NCBI GenBank assembly: GCA_029260035.1 | Contig: JAJDEA010000045.1 | Location: 1 to 33,067 of the forward strand | Origin: Phycisphaerae bacterium | GTDB taxonomy: Bacteria > Planctomycetota > Phycisphaerae > UBA1845 | Direction: 5' to 3' | Length of the DNA: 33,067 nt | Part shown: one piece after another, positions 32,927-33,067 of the stretch | Position numbering within the stretch: position 1 is the first letter of the stretch | Layout of the letters: each line of letters opens with the position of its first letter | The notes under the pieces: model-generated | What the model saw: only the letters and a program-made list of their open reading frames with translations | What the model was told of the DNA's origin: nothing | Database searches by the model: none | Translations under genes and position numbers: made by a program

Positions 32927-33067
32927 CTATTCGCTCCGCGATACCCAGCTTGGCTTTCGCTTTTCTAGAAACGCCTTAAGCCCTTCCTGACCCTCGGGCG
33001 AGACGCGAACGCGAGAAATTCGCTCTGCTGTCTTTCTCTGAAGATCGTTCCACATCATCGCGCCGAC
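32927..33067 (-). CDS. Enoyl-CoA hydratase/isomerase C-terminus, cut by window edge (probable methylglutaconyl-CoA hydratase)
   Basis: Only the last 46 residues plus stop are in the window, 5' end missing. The sequence contains SPEGQEGLKAFLEKRKPSW, the typical C-terminal end of crotonase-family hydratases in which the EGxxAFxEKRxPxW segment closes the active site. In leucine degradation operons this gene encodes 3-methylglutaconyl-CoA hydratase, and it sits between the carboxylase subunits and HMG-CoA lyase, as here. The frame is complete from base 33067 to the TAG at 32927, six bases before the biotin-carboxylase ATG. Confidence 0.85.
   Translation of the reverse strand, partial: VGAMMWNDLQRKTAERISRVRVSPEGQEGLKAFLEKRKPSWVSRSE

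Overview
This is a 33 kb chromosomal window, roughly mid-50s % GC by eye. It most likely comes from a member of the Planctomycetota, perhaps the Phycisphaerae. The hints are repeated DCNxNGIPDECDI-type calcium-binding motifs, a planctomycete-style C-terminal dockerin-like module on a very large exported protein, a Ser/Thr-kinase N-terminal remnant, and core metabolic genes scattered singly on both strands. No tRNA, rRNA, CRISPR array, intact transposon or prophage was seen.

Layout. (1) 1-5300: DAHP synthase (-) diverges from EPSP synthase (+), so the first and sixth steps of the shikimate pathway sit together. They are followed by a lone flagellar switch gene fliM (GTG start) and a convergent HAD-family hydrolase. 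(2) 5390-11680: a large phosphohexomutase (-), a polytopic GT-C-like membrane protein (+) and glutaminyl-tRNA synthetase (-). (3) 11900-15515, all (+): an exported protein with a GyrI-like effector-binding domain, accA with a good sigma-70-type promoter, and a small M14 zinc peptidase resembling MpaA. (4) 15870-20340, all (-): a possible PIN-like protein, an aldehyde dehydrogenase, and a lipoprotein with two PKD/Ig-like domains and a beta-propeller followed by a strong terminator. (5) 20700-21930: an accessory-looking stretch with a 37-codon ORF behind a perfect Shine-Dalgarno, an RDD membrane protein, a Ser/Thr kinase cut off inside its Gly-rich loop, and a frameshifted 47-residue peptide with a double-glycine-type leader and its own terminator. 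(6) 22200-27890: a secreted 1894-residue protein whose repeats fit three seven-bladed propellers, separated by calcium-binding repeats. A small NTF2-like lipoprotein follows. (7) 29300-33067, all (-): a leucine/isovalerate degradation operon reading enoyl-CoA (probably methylglutaconyl-CoA) hydratase (cut by the window edge), methylcrotonyl-CoA carboxylase biotin subunit, HMG-CoA lyase and biotin-protein ligase.

How the genes work together. The clearest unit is the last operon. The carboxylase makes methylglutaconyl-CoA, the hydratase makes HMG-CoA, the lyase splits it to acetoacetate and acetyl-CoA, and BirA attaches the biotin the carboxylase needs (AccA's partner AccB would also need it). 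The biotin subunit is interrupted by one in-frame amber codon followed directly by an in-frame GTG with a Shine-Dalgarno, giving biotin carboxylase and carrier halves. The points most worth a second look are this amber codon, the double-glycine peptide that needs a +1 shift, the 7+7+7 propeller protein, and the kinase remnant.
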